Source: Spiractinospora alimapuensis (lineage in GTDB: Bacteria > Actinomycetota > Actinomycetes > Streptosporangiales > Streptosporangiaceae). Taken from it: 64,000 nucleotides of DNA. The DNA lies in assembly GCF_018437505.1 (NCBI RefSeq), contig NZ_CP072467.1, forward strand, positions 3,620,010 to 3,684,009, written 5' to 3'. Made by a program: the position numbers and the translations under genes. The notes beneath the pieces were generated by a model, which ran no database searches, was not told the origin of the DNA, and was given only the letters and a program-made list of their open reading frames with translations. This document shows positions 47,561 to 55,132 of the stretch, piece after piece. How positions within the stretch are numbered: position 1 is the stretch's first letter; each line of letters starts with the position of its first letter.

Positions 47561-47775
47561 GACACGACCTCCACAACCGGCATCGGCCCCGTCGACAACA
47601 CCGAGGTCACCGTAGAGGGGTGGTCCAGCGCGGTGCCGCACCCTCGACACCACACATACGCATGGCGACGAAAGAGGTACGGCCGTACCCGAGCCGCACG
47701 GCGAAGGCGGCGGGGAGTGCTCGGCCCGGGGTGTTCAGCGCGCCTGGGGGTGGGCGTTAGGGTTCTCGCTGTCAT
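47557..47775 (-). CDS. Small basic protein with Cys motif, 72 aa, first gene of HATPase triad
   Basis: AGGAGG four bases before the ATG at 47775 and an ATGA overlap with the HATPase gene support it. The protein is Arg/Pro-rich at the start and has YVWCRGCGTALDHP, half of a zinc-ribbon-like site. No family is recognised. It may be a leader or partner of the ATPase. Confidence 0.65.
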   Translation of the reverse strand: MTARTLTPTPRRAEHPGPSTPRRLRRAARVRPYLFRRHAYVWCRGCGTALDHPSTVTSVLSTGPMPVVEVVS

Positions 47776-47841
47776 CAGTCCTCCTAAGACTGGTGTCCAC
47801 GCCCTCGGGCCGTAGCTGGCGGCCGCGAGGGCTTCGTGCTA

Positions 47842-48231
47842 CTAGTTGAAGAAGTGCATGTGGATGTCGCCTCTCGGAATCCGACAGATGGATGCCACCC
47901 GGACAATTAGTAGCTGCGATCCTGAGTCCAGGATTAAGCGCTTCCGTTCCTCCGCTAGTGCTTTTGGTCCAAGGTGGGAGGGTGCGGGAAGCAGCACGCC
48001 ATAAGTTTCAGGGCGGCGCAGAACATCGAGCAATCCACAGAAGGCAAGTGAAAATGGATCGTGGATTGTGCGTTCGATGAATGTCCCCGTCAGATTCAAC
48101 TCATGCTGTGCGCAGTAATCCGCAAGCGATTCGTTCAAGGCCCCAGCCCGACCCGAGCGTGCTCGGGTGATCCGCAGGTACCCATACACAATTGGACCCT
48201 CAACGGCTCGGTTCTCGGTGAGAGGCTCCAT
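47842..48231 (-). CDS. Resolvase-N-domain-like protein, 129 aa
   Basis: The order VYGYLRITRARSG, LADYCAQHELNLTGTFIER, VLLPAPSHLGPKA, RLILDSGSQLLIV follows the serine-recombinase N-terminal fold (as in AYGYLR...). However, the catalytic serine of the S-x-x-x-Q context is not seen and there is no DNA-binding tail. It is probably a regulator-associated relic, not an active recombinase. Base composition is lower in GC than most of the window. It is divergent from the XRE-TPR gene. Confidence 0.62.
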   Translation of the reverse strand: MEPLTENRAVEGPIVYGYLRITRARSGRAGALNESLADYCAQHELNLTGTFIERTIHDPFSLAFCGLLDVLRRPETYGVLLPAPSHLGPKALAEERKRLILDSGSQLLIVRVASICRIPRGDIHMHFFN

Positions 48232-48348
48232 GTCACCGATGGTCGCTCATGCGGCACTGAGCGCAAATGTCCCTGTGTTGTACTTTCGTTGCACTTGCGT
48301 CGCACCGTACGGCCCGATCTGCTTCCATGGCCTCCAGGAAGGAACGTT

Positions 48349-49428
48349 ATGGCAACCGTGCAGAACTGGACGGGCTGGGAAGCCCGCGCGCTTCGCAAGG
48401 CACTACGGCTCAGTGTTCGAGCCTTTGCCGACCACTTGGGCGTCGCTGTGCGAACCGTCTCCAAATGGGAGAAACTGGGCTCTGGGACGATCCCGCGTCC
48501 AGACACTCAAGCAATCTTGGACACGGCCTTGTCGAGGGGTGACTCCACTGTCCATGACAGGTTCGCCATGCTGCTCAATACCCCGAGCACCCCATCGGGG
48601 TCTTCGTTCGATAGTGGACCCCGTGTGTGGGAGTACGAGACGTGGGCCGATGACCTCGATCGAGTGGCAATAGCCCTGAGTCGACAGAACTTCGCCTTCG
48701 CGACAAGCATGCTTCAGCGGTGGATAAGTCGCTGGAATGCGTCGGAACTGGACTTCAGAGGCCAGTATCTCTTCGCCCGTTCGATCGTCTTCCTCGGGGA
48801 TCTTCACCGGGACCAAGGTTCTGTACTTGGCCCTCTCTCCGCGCATCACTTCTACACCAAGGCACGCTTACTGTTCGACCAGCTTGAGATTCCACGACGC
48901 GTCGCCCAACTTGACCTCTCCATGGCGGTCGTGACGGAAATGACTGGTCAGTTGGAGGACGCCGCCCGTCGTTACGAGTCCCTGGCCGATGATGAGCGAC
49001 TATCACGAAGAGACAGATCGCGCGCCCGACTCTGGGTAGGAACAGCGCTCGACAAGCGCGGAGAGAGCGACTACGCCGTCAACGCCATGCTGAAGGCTGC
49101 ACATCAGTTTGAAGAGTTGGCCGAGCCCGATGATTGGGCAGTCGCTCAGCAAAAGCTAGCGCTCCTGTACAGGAGAACCGGCGAACAGGCCGCCGCGCTT
49201 CGATGTATCGAGACAGCGCGAAACAACGGGTCAAATGACTCGCCCATGCAATCCGTTCGACTCGATGTTGCACACGGCCACATCCTGCTCTCCGATCCGG
49301 CCACCCACGACGACGGCTTGCGCTTGCTCGGTAGAGCCGAGAAGCTTGCTGCAAGAGTTGGTCTGCGGCATCAACTTCAGAGTGTGGAGGCTATCCGGAA
49401 GCAGGCTGTTGTGCAGGTTCTTCCGTGA
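48349..49428 (+). CDS. XRE-family regulator with TPR C-terminus
   Basis: 359 aa. The N-terminal HTH (RALRKALRLSVRAFADHLGV then VRTVSKWEKLG) is followed by TPR-like helices (DAARRYESLADDERLSRRDR, YAVNAMLKAAHQFEELAEPD). Such regulators typically bind a peptide or partner protein through the TPRs. ATG 48349 has AGGAAGGA upstream. Codon use is less GC-biased than elsewhere. The YdcF-like gene begins immediately after its stop, with no gap. Confidence 0.83.
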   Translation: MATVQNWTGWEARALRKALRLSVRAFADHLGVAVRTVSKWEKLGSGTIPRPDTQAILDTALSRGDSTVHDRFAMLLNTPSTPSGSSFDSGPRVWEYETWADDLDRVAIALSRQNFAFATSMLQRWISRWNASELDFRGQYLFARSIVFLGDLHRDQGSVLGPLSAHHFYTKARLLFDQLEIPRRVAQLDLSMAVVTEMTGQLEDAARRYESLADDERLSRRDRSRARLWVGTALDKRGESDYAVNAMLKAAHQFEELAEPDDWAVAQQKLALLYRRTGEQAAALRCIETARNNGSNDSPMQSVRLDVAHGHILLSDPATHDDGLRLLGRAEKLAARVGLRHQLQSVEAIRKQAVVQVLP

Positions 49429-50121
49429 GTGATCATCGGGGAGTTGTTTGTGTCGGGTGGGTCGCGGTGGTTGGCGGATGAAGAGCGTGGCTGGGCCAGG
49501 GTGGTGTGGGATTTCCACCTGATGGGGCACCGGGTGGGGCCGGTTGACGTCGCCGTGGGGCTGGGGAGCCACGATCTGGGGGTGCCGGCGCATTGTGCCC
49601 GGCTCTACCAGGCGGGACTGTTCTCGACCCTGGTGTTCACCGGAGGGCCGAATCCGACGAAGCCGGGGCGTTTCCCGCGCGGGGAGGCAGTGCACTTCTC
49701 CGAGCACGCACAGGCGCTCGGCGTGCCCCCGGAAGCAATCGTGGTCGAGCCGCACGCCCGCAACACAGGCGAGAACATCCGCTTCTCCCGCGAGGCACTC
49801 ACCCAGGCCGGCACCGAGGTGAAGTCAGTCCTGTTGGTGTCCATGCCCTACATGGAACGCCGCGCCTACGCCACCGCCCGCAAGGAGTGGCCCGAAGTCG
49901 ACATCACCTGCACCTCCGCACCCCTGGACTTCGACGACTACCTCAAGACCATGGACAACGAACAGTTCGTGGTCGACATGCTCATCGGCGACCTCAACCG
50001 CATCATCGAGTACCCCGAACGCGGATTCGCCATCCAACAAGACATCCCCCAACCCGTCCTCCACGCCTACCAATCCCTCATCAACGCCGGCTACACCAGC
50101 CGCCTCCTCAAACCCACCTAA
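49429..50121 (+). CDS. YdcF/DUF218-family protein
   Basis: A 230-aa DUF218-type protein. It has VDVAVGLGSHDLGVPAHCA, TLVFTGGPNPTKPGRFP, EPHARNTGENIRFSREAL and SVLLVSMPYMERRAYAT, the usual conserved blocks. There is no membrane helix, unlike SanA-type members, so it is likely cytosolic. GTG 49429 directly abuts the previous stop, giving tight coupling to the XRE regulator. The biochemical role is unknown; the fold can bind nucleotides such as SAM. Confidence 0.84.
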   Translation: MIIGELFVSGGSRWLADEERGWARVVWDFHLMGHRVGPVDVAVGLGSHDLGVPAHCARLYQAGLFSTLVFTGGPNPTKPGRFPRGEAVHFSEHAQALGVPPEAIVVEPHARNTGENIRFSREALTQAGTEVKSVLLVSMPYMERRAYATARKEWPEVDITCTSAPLDFDDYLKTMDNEQFVVDMLIGDLNRIIEYPERGFAIQQDIPQPVLHAYQSLINAGYTSRLLKPT

Positions 50122-50213
50122 AAACAACAACCACGCACAAAACCCCGCCGTAGAAGGAAACCCGCCCGGCTACGGTGACCCTGACGCGTAACGCCACCCA
50201 GCCGGGAGGAACC

Positions 50214-50405
50214 ATGCCAGAATCCCCCCACCTCACCTGGCACAAGAGCAGTTACAGCGCAGGCAGCCAGAACTGCGTCGAAGTGCGCGAGCACCCAGGC
50301 GGCGCCGACGTCCGCGACACCCAACACCCCGACCTCGGCCACCTGTCCTTCACCGCGAGCGAGTGGTCGGCGTTCCTCCACGCCACCAGAACTGGCGAGC
50401 TCTAG
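50214..50405 (+). CDS. DUF397-domain protein
   Basis: A 63-aa DUF397 protein. LTWHKSSYSAGSQNCVEV and the closing HLSFTASEWSAFLHATRTGE are diagnostic. In actinomycetes these usually act with a nearby XRE regulator, here the XRE-TPR gene and perhaps the HATPase. GGGAGGA precedes the ATG at 50214. Confidence 0.92.
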   Translation: MPESPHLTWHKSSYSAGSQNCVEVREHPGGADVRDTQHPDLGHLSFTASEWSAFLHATRTGEL

Positions 50406-50512
50406 TCCCCCGCCCGACTCCAGGCCGCCAGCCAACGACGAGTACGACCGAAGCCGCCACAGGAAACCCGCCACGCGCAGCGTGACTCTCAGGTCGTGGC
50501 TTCAATCAGTCA

Positions 50513-50660
50513 CGCGTCGCGCGGCTCACTCCCCAGTGGCCACTTCGGTTGGGCGTCTGCGGGGTGCAGGGCCTGGTGCCGGGCGAGCCCGTGCGCTAGG
50601 TCGCCAACCATTGGTCAAGAGCAACCGAAGCCGCCGGGTGTTAATGAGCCGCGCGGAGCG
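50513..50660. repeat. Inverted-repeat element copy A (MITE-like)
   Basis: The left arm (50513-50551) and right arm (50622-50660) are imperfect reverse complements, 28 of 39 positions, with perfect blocks CAACCGAAG and TGAGCCGCGCG. The right flank continues with CGACCTTCTT. The whole gap 50406-50721 has no supported gene. Copy B is at 51885-52027 and a fragment at 53691-53737. Confidence 0.72.
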
Positions 50661-50721
50661 CGACCTTCTTTTTTCGTGAGTCGGTCGCGGGGGCGTGGTT
50701 GGAGTACTTCAATGGGGCGGC

Positions 50722-51282
50722 ATGAGGGTTTCTGAGCTTGAGGTCCGCTATGTCCTGTCTCGCTATCTTGAGCGGTATCCCGATGAGGTCGCCGACGTGG
50801 GGGTGTTGTTCCAGGCGCTTGACGAGGGGCACGATGTCTGTTCCCGCGGTGAGTTCCGGCTGGGGCACGTCACCACTGGTGCGGCGGTCATCGACCCTCG
50901 GGGGCGGGTGTTGCTGATTCGGCACAAGACGCTGGACCGGTGGCTGTTGCCCGGCGGGCACCTTGAACCAGAGGACACAACGCTGCTGGTCGCCAGTCTC
51001 CGTGAGCTCGAGGAAGAGACCGGAATCCCCTGGCAACGTGCCGTTTCCCCGCCAGCCCACGATGTCGTCCCGGTAGACATCGATATCCACACGATCCCCG
51101 CCAACCCGACCAAGGCCGAACCCGAACATCTCCACTTCGACTTCCGGTACGCCCACTGGGTGGACAACACCGATGTACGGCTCCAACTCGAAGAGGTCAC
51201 CGACTTCGCCTGGCGCCCACCAACCGACCTTCCCACCAAACTCGCGAGCAAGCTCGCGCCCGTCACACCCACCGGACTCTAA
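50722..51282 (+). CDS. NUDIX hydrolase
   Basis: A 186-aa protein. The Nudix box reads GGHLEPEDTTLLVASLREL then EEETGI. It fits GX5EX7REUXEEXGU with a slightly stretched middle. It hydrolyses a nucleoside diphosphate linked to another group; the substrate is unknown. ATG 50722 has GGGGCGG upstream. The UTRA-domain gene follows after 27 bases, so the two may be co-transcribed. Confidence 0.88.
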   Translation: MRVSELEVRYVLSRYLERYPDEVADVGVLFQALDEGHDVCSRGEFRLGHVTTGAAVIDPRGRVLLIRHKTLDRWLLPGGHLEPEDTTLLVASLRELEEETGIPWQRAVSPPAHDVVPVDIDIHTIPANPTKAEPEHLHFDFRYAHWVDNTDVRLQLEEVTDFAWRPPTDLPTKLASKLAPVTPTGL

Positions 51283-51309
51283 GCACAGCCACCAGGGAAG
51301 GGGAATTTC

Positions 51310-51861
51310 GTGCGTGATCGGTCGAAGCATCGGCGTTACGGTATTGATCGGTATTCGCGTTCGGTGTGGGCGGGGGAGAGTCCGCGGCCGTTGCTGGTGG
51401 CTGAAGGGGAACGGCAGGGCCGTGCTGTGGGGCAGCAGACCGTTGTGGAGCTCGTCCCCGCCCCGGACTTCGTCGCTGAACGCCTGGCGGGTGTGGGGCC
51501 GGGAGAGATGGTGCATGTGCGCCGTCGCGTCACCATGTTGGACGGCGAACCCAACCAGACCGCGGATTCCTACTTCTCCCAACCCACGGCGGAGCTGTCC
51601 GGCGCGCTGCTCACTGGCGAAGGGGGCGGGGGTCACATCGCCCGCATCGACGCGGTCTCGCCGGTGCGTGAGGTCCAGGAGGAGCTCACCGCACGGATGC
51701 CCACCACCGCCGAATCCGCCAGACTCTCCATCCCCACCGGAACCCCCGTCGTCGAGCTTCTGCGCAGCTATCACACCGACATCGGGGTCCTCGACGTCAC
51801 CCACTTCGTCATCCGAGCCGACCTCGCCTCCTTCGACTACCGATTCCCCATCCCCGACTAG
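51310..51861 (+). CDS. UTRA ligand-binding domain protein lacking the GntR HTH
   Basis: A 183-aa protein. It begins with a linker-like stretch (RSKHRRYGIDRYSRSVW) and then a full UTRA fold (VGPGEMVHVRRRVTMLDGEP, DSYFSQPTAELSG, PTGTPVVELLRSYHTDIG, ending DLASFDYRFPIPD). GntR/HutC regulators carry a winged helix before this domain. Here the upstream sequence is the NUDIX gene, so no HTH is present. GGAAGGGG supports the GTG at 51310. It may be a stand-alone effector-binding protein or a truncated regulator. Confidence 0.84.
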   Translation: MRDRSKHRRYGIDRYSRSVWAGESPRPLLVAEGERQGRAVGQQTVVELVPAPDFVAERLAGVGPGEMVHVRRRVTMLDGEPNQTADSYFSQPTAELSGALLTGEGGGGHIARIDAVSPVREVQEELTARMPTTAESARLSIPTGTPVVELLRSYHTDIGVLDVTHFVIRADLASFDYRFPIPD

Positions 51862-51884
51862 CCCCCACCTACCCACGAGAGCCG

Positions 51885-52027
51885 TCACGCTCCGCGTGGC
51901 TCACTTACGGGTGGCCACTTCGGTTTCGCGCCTGCCGGGTGAGGGGCCTGGTGGGCGACGGTCCGGGGTGCCGGACCCGCATCCATTGGCCTGGAGTCAC
52001 CGAAGTGGTGCGCCGCGTGGAGCGCGA
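51885..52027. repeat. Inverted-repeat element copy B (MITE-like)
   Basis: The outer arms TCACGCTCCGCGTGGC (51885-51900) and GCCGCGTGGAGCGCGA (52012-52027) pair at 13 of 16 positions. The inner arms CCACTTCGGT (51915-51924) and ACCGAAGTGG (51999-52008) pair perfectly. It aligns along its length with copy A, including GTGGCCACTTCGGTT and GCCTGGTG. It fills the gap between the UTRA gene and the DHFR-like pseudogene. Confidence 0.75.
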
Positions 52028-52054
52028 CCTTCTATGGCTGCTGCGGTAGGGGCG

Positions 52055-52621
52055 TCATGCCAACTTCGCGCGTGCGCCCACGATGTCGTAGACCGCCGCA
52101 AGGAATGGTCCGGATCGGCCCTGATCGCGCAGTCGAAGGTTGAAGGGTCGCGGGAACAGGGGTTGTCCCGCGCCGAGAGTGACGGGGGCGTAGGTCAGCA
52201 ACACGTCGTCGAGCATGCCGGCTTCCGCGAAGTCCGCGGCGAGCGCTCCTCCACCCACCATCCACACGTCGCGACCGTCGGCGGCGGCCTCGATCCGCGA
52301 CCGGTGCCGCTTTGGGTCGCCTTCGAGGAACGTCACGTCACCGACCGGGGTCTCCAAGTCCTGGTGAGTGAACACGAACCACGGCAGCGAATGGGGCATC
52401 CCCGGATCGCCGCTCTTCAGTTCGTCGAGTATCACTCGATAGGTCGTGGCTCCCATGACCAGGGCTCCCACGTTGGCTATGAACTTGTCGTAGTCGACCA
52501 CCGAGTCACCAGAGGCCGACAGTTCACTGTCATCCTGCTCGTAGAGTCAATCGAGAGAACCTCGGTCGTCGGTCAGGAATCCGTCGAGCGTCGTCGCCGT
52601 GTAGTAGCGATACCGGGTCAT
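52055..52621 (-). pseudogene. DHFR/RibD-like reductase with in-frame stop at codon 25
   Basis: Reading from ATG 52621 gives MTRYRYYTATTLDGFLTDDR, then GSLD, then TGA (52547-52549), then LYEQDD and onward in the same frame for 163 more residues (LVMGATTYRVILDELK, MVGGGALAADFAEAGMLDDV). The family has SLDW at this point, so TGG to TGA is the simplest explanation. The start overlaps the stop of the upstream AraC-DinB gene (ATGA), so it was co-translated with it. Sequencing error or stop-codon readthrough are alternatives. Confidence 0.82.
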
Positions 52622-53529
52622 GTGTGGTCCTTTTGGTCGCGTTGCCACAGAATGGGATCACCCGTGCCGGGGTCGAGTCCGCATTGCCGCAACCATGTAC
52701 GGGCGATTTGGCGCCGATGAGCGGAGAAAGTAATGACGTGGGCTAGGACGCTCGCCATTTGGAAACTCTCGGGCGGGTCGCACAACGCGTCGATGAGCGT
52801 GTCGTCCCAAGCGCCTCGCCGCTCGATCTCCCGCCAGAAAGTCAGCCAGCGTGGCGCGACATCGGCGTGACGGGATGCCAGGTTACTCACGCTCACCGTA
52901 CCGCGCGTAGGAGTGTCGTGGCCCTCAAGGGAGGCGAGCCATGTCTCGTGCGCCCAAACCAGGTTATCGAGGACCGCTGCCAAGTGATTCTCTTCGCCAT
53001 CCCAGGGAAGAATGACGTGGTCTGGCGCCCGGACGAGAAAGAGTTCTTCTTCGCTCAGATTCTTCGAAACATCGAGAAGTAGCGCGATATCGTCAATCTC
53101 TTGTAACAGGAGTTGCTGGGCGACTGGATTCATACTCCGCTCCCGGGCATCGACCCACAGCGACATCTGGGGGTGGTAGTGAATTCCATTCGGTGCGGGG
53201 AGCCACACCGAGGAGTTGGGCGGTGGCGGGGTGCTCGGAAGACGGCCATAAGCGCGGTGGAACGCCCGAGTGAAACCGTCAATGGACTCATACCCCGCGG
53301 TGAGCGCTACGTCGGTCACCGTGTCGCCGTGCCGCAACTGCCAGGCGGCGCGTTCAAGCACCACCCTGCGACGCATCGCGACCGGCGACTCACCAGACCC
53401 TCGTCGCAACATACGACTGAAATGGAACGGACTGAAGTTGGCGCCGGCCGCCATCGACGTCAGGTCGTCGTGTGGTTCGGCCAGGACCGCGTCGAGGAGC
53501 TGACGCAACCGGTCACGAGATGGGTCCAT
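52618..53529 (-). CDS. AraC-type HTH fused to a DinB-like domain
   Basis: 303 aa. Residues 1-105 are an AraC double HTH (TSMAAGANFSPFHFSRMLRR, TVTDVALTAGYESIDGFTRA). Residues about 165-300 are a four-helix DinB-like domain, with a His in HLAAVLDNLVWAHETW and HVITFSAHRRQIARTWLR near the C-terminus; DinB folds bind metal through three His. ATG 53529 begins the HTH. The DHFR-like pseudogene overlaps its end. Confidence 0.84.
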   Translation of the reverse strand: MDPSRDRLRQLLDAVLAEPHDDLTSMAAGANFSPFHFSRMLRRGSGESPVAMRRRVVLERAAWQLRHGDTVTDVALTAGYESIDGFTRAFHRAYGRLPSTPPPPNSSVWLPAPNGIHYHPQMSLWVDARERSMNPVAQQLLLQEIDDIALLLDVSKNLSEEELFLVRAPDHVILPWDGEENHLAAVLDNLVWAHETWLASLEGHDTPTRGTVSVSNLASRHADVAPRWLTFWREIERRGAWDDTLIDALCDPPESFQMASVLAHVITFSAHRRQIARTWLRQCGLDPGTGDPILWQRDQKDHT

Positions 53530-53690
53530 GCGACCAGTGTGCGGGACGGATGGCGCCGCGCGCTCGACCGTTCTTGCTCTGATCAGGGCCCACGTTCGAT
53601 CGCTGGAGTGCCTCTCGCGTCGCTGGTACACCGCCGAGGCGACGTCCCCCAGTCAGTACCGCGGACGGCGCCACGAACCTCGCCGTAACG

Positions 53691-53737
53691 CGGTGGGCCA
53701 CTTCGGTTACGCGTCCGAGGGATTAGGGGCCTGGCGG
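53691..53737. repeat. Fragment of the inverted-repeat element (copy C)
   Basis: CGGTGGGCCACTTCGGTTAC followed by GCGTCCGAGGGATTAGGGGCCTGGCGG corresponds to the left arm and middle of copies A and B. The right arm is missing or decayed. Confidence 0.55.
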
Positions 53738-53786
53738 CGTGCCGTGCCACGCGAAACCCGCCACGTGACGTTCCGCCCGGTCCTCG

Positions 53787-54419
53787 CTACAGCGGGACGT
53801 TGACGCAGGCGAGGCGGTCGCCGGCTTGGCCGGCGGCGCCGGGTTCGTGGCTGGTGTGGTCGGCGTGGATCACGATGGACTGGGCCTCGCCCGTGCGGAC
53901 GTGCCAGTTGACTTCCGTCTCGGACTCGGCGTCGCCGTCGTCGTCGGTGGTGAAGTCGAGCCAGACCTCGTTGTCGGGGTTGGCGTAGGTGGGGTCGGTG
54001 GAGGGCTGCTCGGGGTCGAGCTCGTCCTGGTAGTGGGGTCCGGAGTCGTCGGGGTGCGACCCGCACTGGTCGGTGTGGAGGTGGGCGCCGTACTCGCGGT
54101 CCGGCTCCAGGTCGTCGACCTCCAGGCTGAACTGGGTGCTGTCCTGGGTCGGAGTCACGGTGACGTCGACTTCGGAGCCGTTGGGGACGAGGCCCTCGTC
54201 GTAGGTGACCGCGGTGGCGTCGTCCCCGTAGGGCTCGAACGCGGCTTCGATGGCGAGGGACTCGTCGGCGTCCACGGGCGCGGCCGCCGTGGGTTCCTCC
54301 TCACCGGCCCCATACCCGCCGTTGTCGTTACCGTCGCCGCCGGTGCCGCCACAGGACATGAGGGCCAACGCCGCCACAGCGGCCGATGCCGCGGGAATGA
54401 TGCGCACCTGTCGCTCCAT
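53787..54419 (-). CDS. Cu/Zn superoxide dismutase-like lipoprotein
   Basis: 210 aa. The signal peptide ends at ALMSC (Cys about residue 23), so the protein should be anchored outside the membrane. The body follows SodC: GAHLHTDQCGSHPDDSGPHY gives two copper His and the zinc-loop His, and VIHADHTSHEPGAAGQAGD then RLACVNV gives the last His, the active-site Arg and the disulfide Cys. Metal-site spacing differs from classical SodC, so activity is not certain. Confidence 0.8.
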   Translation of the reverse strand: MERQVRIIPAASAAVAALALMSCGGTGGDGNDNGGYGAGEEEPTAAAPVDADESLAIEAAFEPYGDDATAVTYDEGLVPNGSEVDVTVTPTQDSTQFSLEVDDLEPDREYGAHLHTDQCGSHPDDSGPHYQDELDPEQPSTDPTYANPDNEVWLDFTTDDDGDAESETEVNWHVRTGEAQSIVIHADHTSHEPGAAGQAGDRLACVNVPL

Positions 54420-54495
54420 CGCTCTTCGAGTACTGTCAATCGCGAAGAGTCACCATGGTAGCGAACCGGAACTGTGGAACGGGAAAGACGAAGTG

Positions 54496-54870
54496 TCAGT
54501 CCGCGTGGCGCTTGCCGGCCTCCAATGCCTCCATCGCGCTGACCGCGGCCTCGACCGATTCGTGCACCGGCACCTGCCGATGCAGCCCGACCAGACGCAC
54601 CACCTTGTCCACCCGCTCCGTGGGTGCCGCCAACGCGACGCTGCCGCCGCGCTCAGCCACCAGACGGTAGGCGTTGATGATGGCGTTCAGACCGCTGGAA
54701 TCCATGAAGTCCAGTTCCGCCAGGTCAAGGATCAACCACGGTCCGTTCACGTCGACAGCGGTGTGGATCGTGCCCTCGAGGTCATCCGCCGTCGCGATAT
54801 CGAGTTCGCCTTCGACACTGACGATCACACTGAGCTTCTCCACACGGGTGCTCAGCCCCAGCCTGTGCAC
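54496..54870 (-). CDS. STAS-domain anti-sigma factor antagonist
   Basis: A 124-aa STAS protein of the SpoIIAA/RsbV type. It has SVEGELDIATADDLEGTI, and LDLAELDFMDSSGLNAIINA holds the Ser that a partner kinase phosphorylates. GGGAGGAG precedes GTG 54870. It may partner a HATPase kinase such as the one at 47.1 kb, but no kinase is adjacent. Confidence 0.9.
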   Translation of the reverse strand: MHRLGLSTRVEKLSVIVSVEGELDIATADDLEGTIHTAVDVNGPWLILDLAELDFMDSSGLNAIINAYRLVAERGGSVALAAPTERVDKVVRLVGLHRQVPVHESVEAAVSAMEALEAGKRHAD

Positions 54871-55132
54871 GTTGTCTCCTCCCAGCCCCCTCGCGGTGAG
54901 GGGTTCCCCGACCCGTGAAACCGGCAACGCTGGCCCGAGCCGAGTGCTTCGTCCCCCACGGGAGGGTGTGGACCCTGTGCCCCTGTCGTGGCGTCGGGAG
55001 TCGCTCGGCCGAAGGTGCGCCTGCCGGGCTCAAAGGACTAGAACCCAAACGGTATTAGCAAAAGGGGGATTCGGGAATCCCGCGAAGGTAGGGAATTTGC
55101 CATGTGGTAGCTCACAGTGAAGGGAGCGGAGG

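Noticed and set aside
47842-48231. An active serine recombinase
   Set aside because: Only an N-terminal-like fold of 129 residues without visible catalytic serine or DNA-binding domain, and no attachment-site pair was found.
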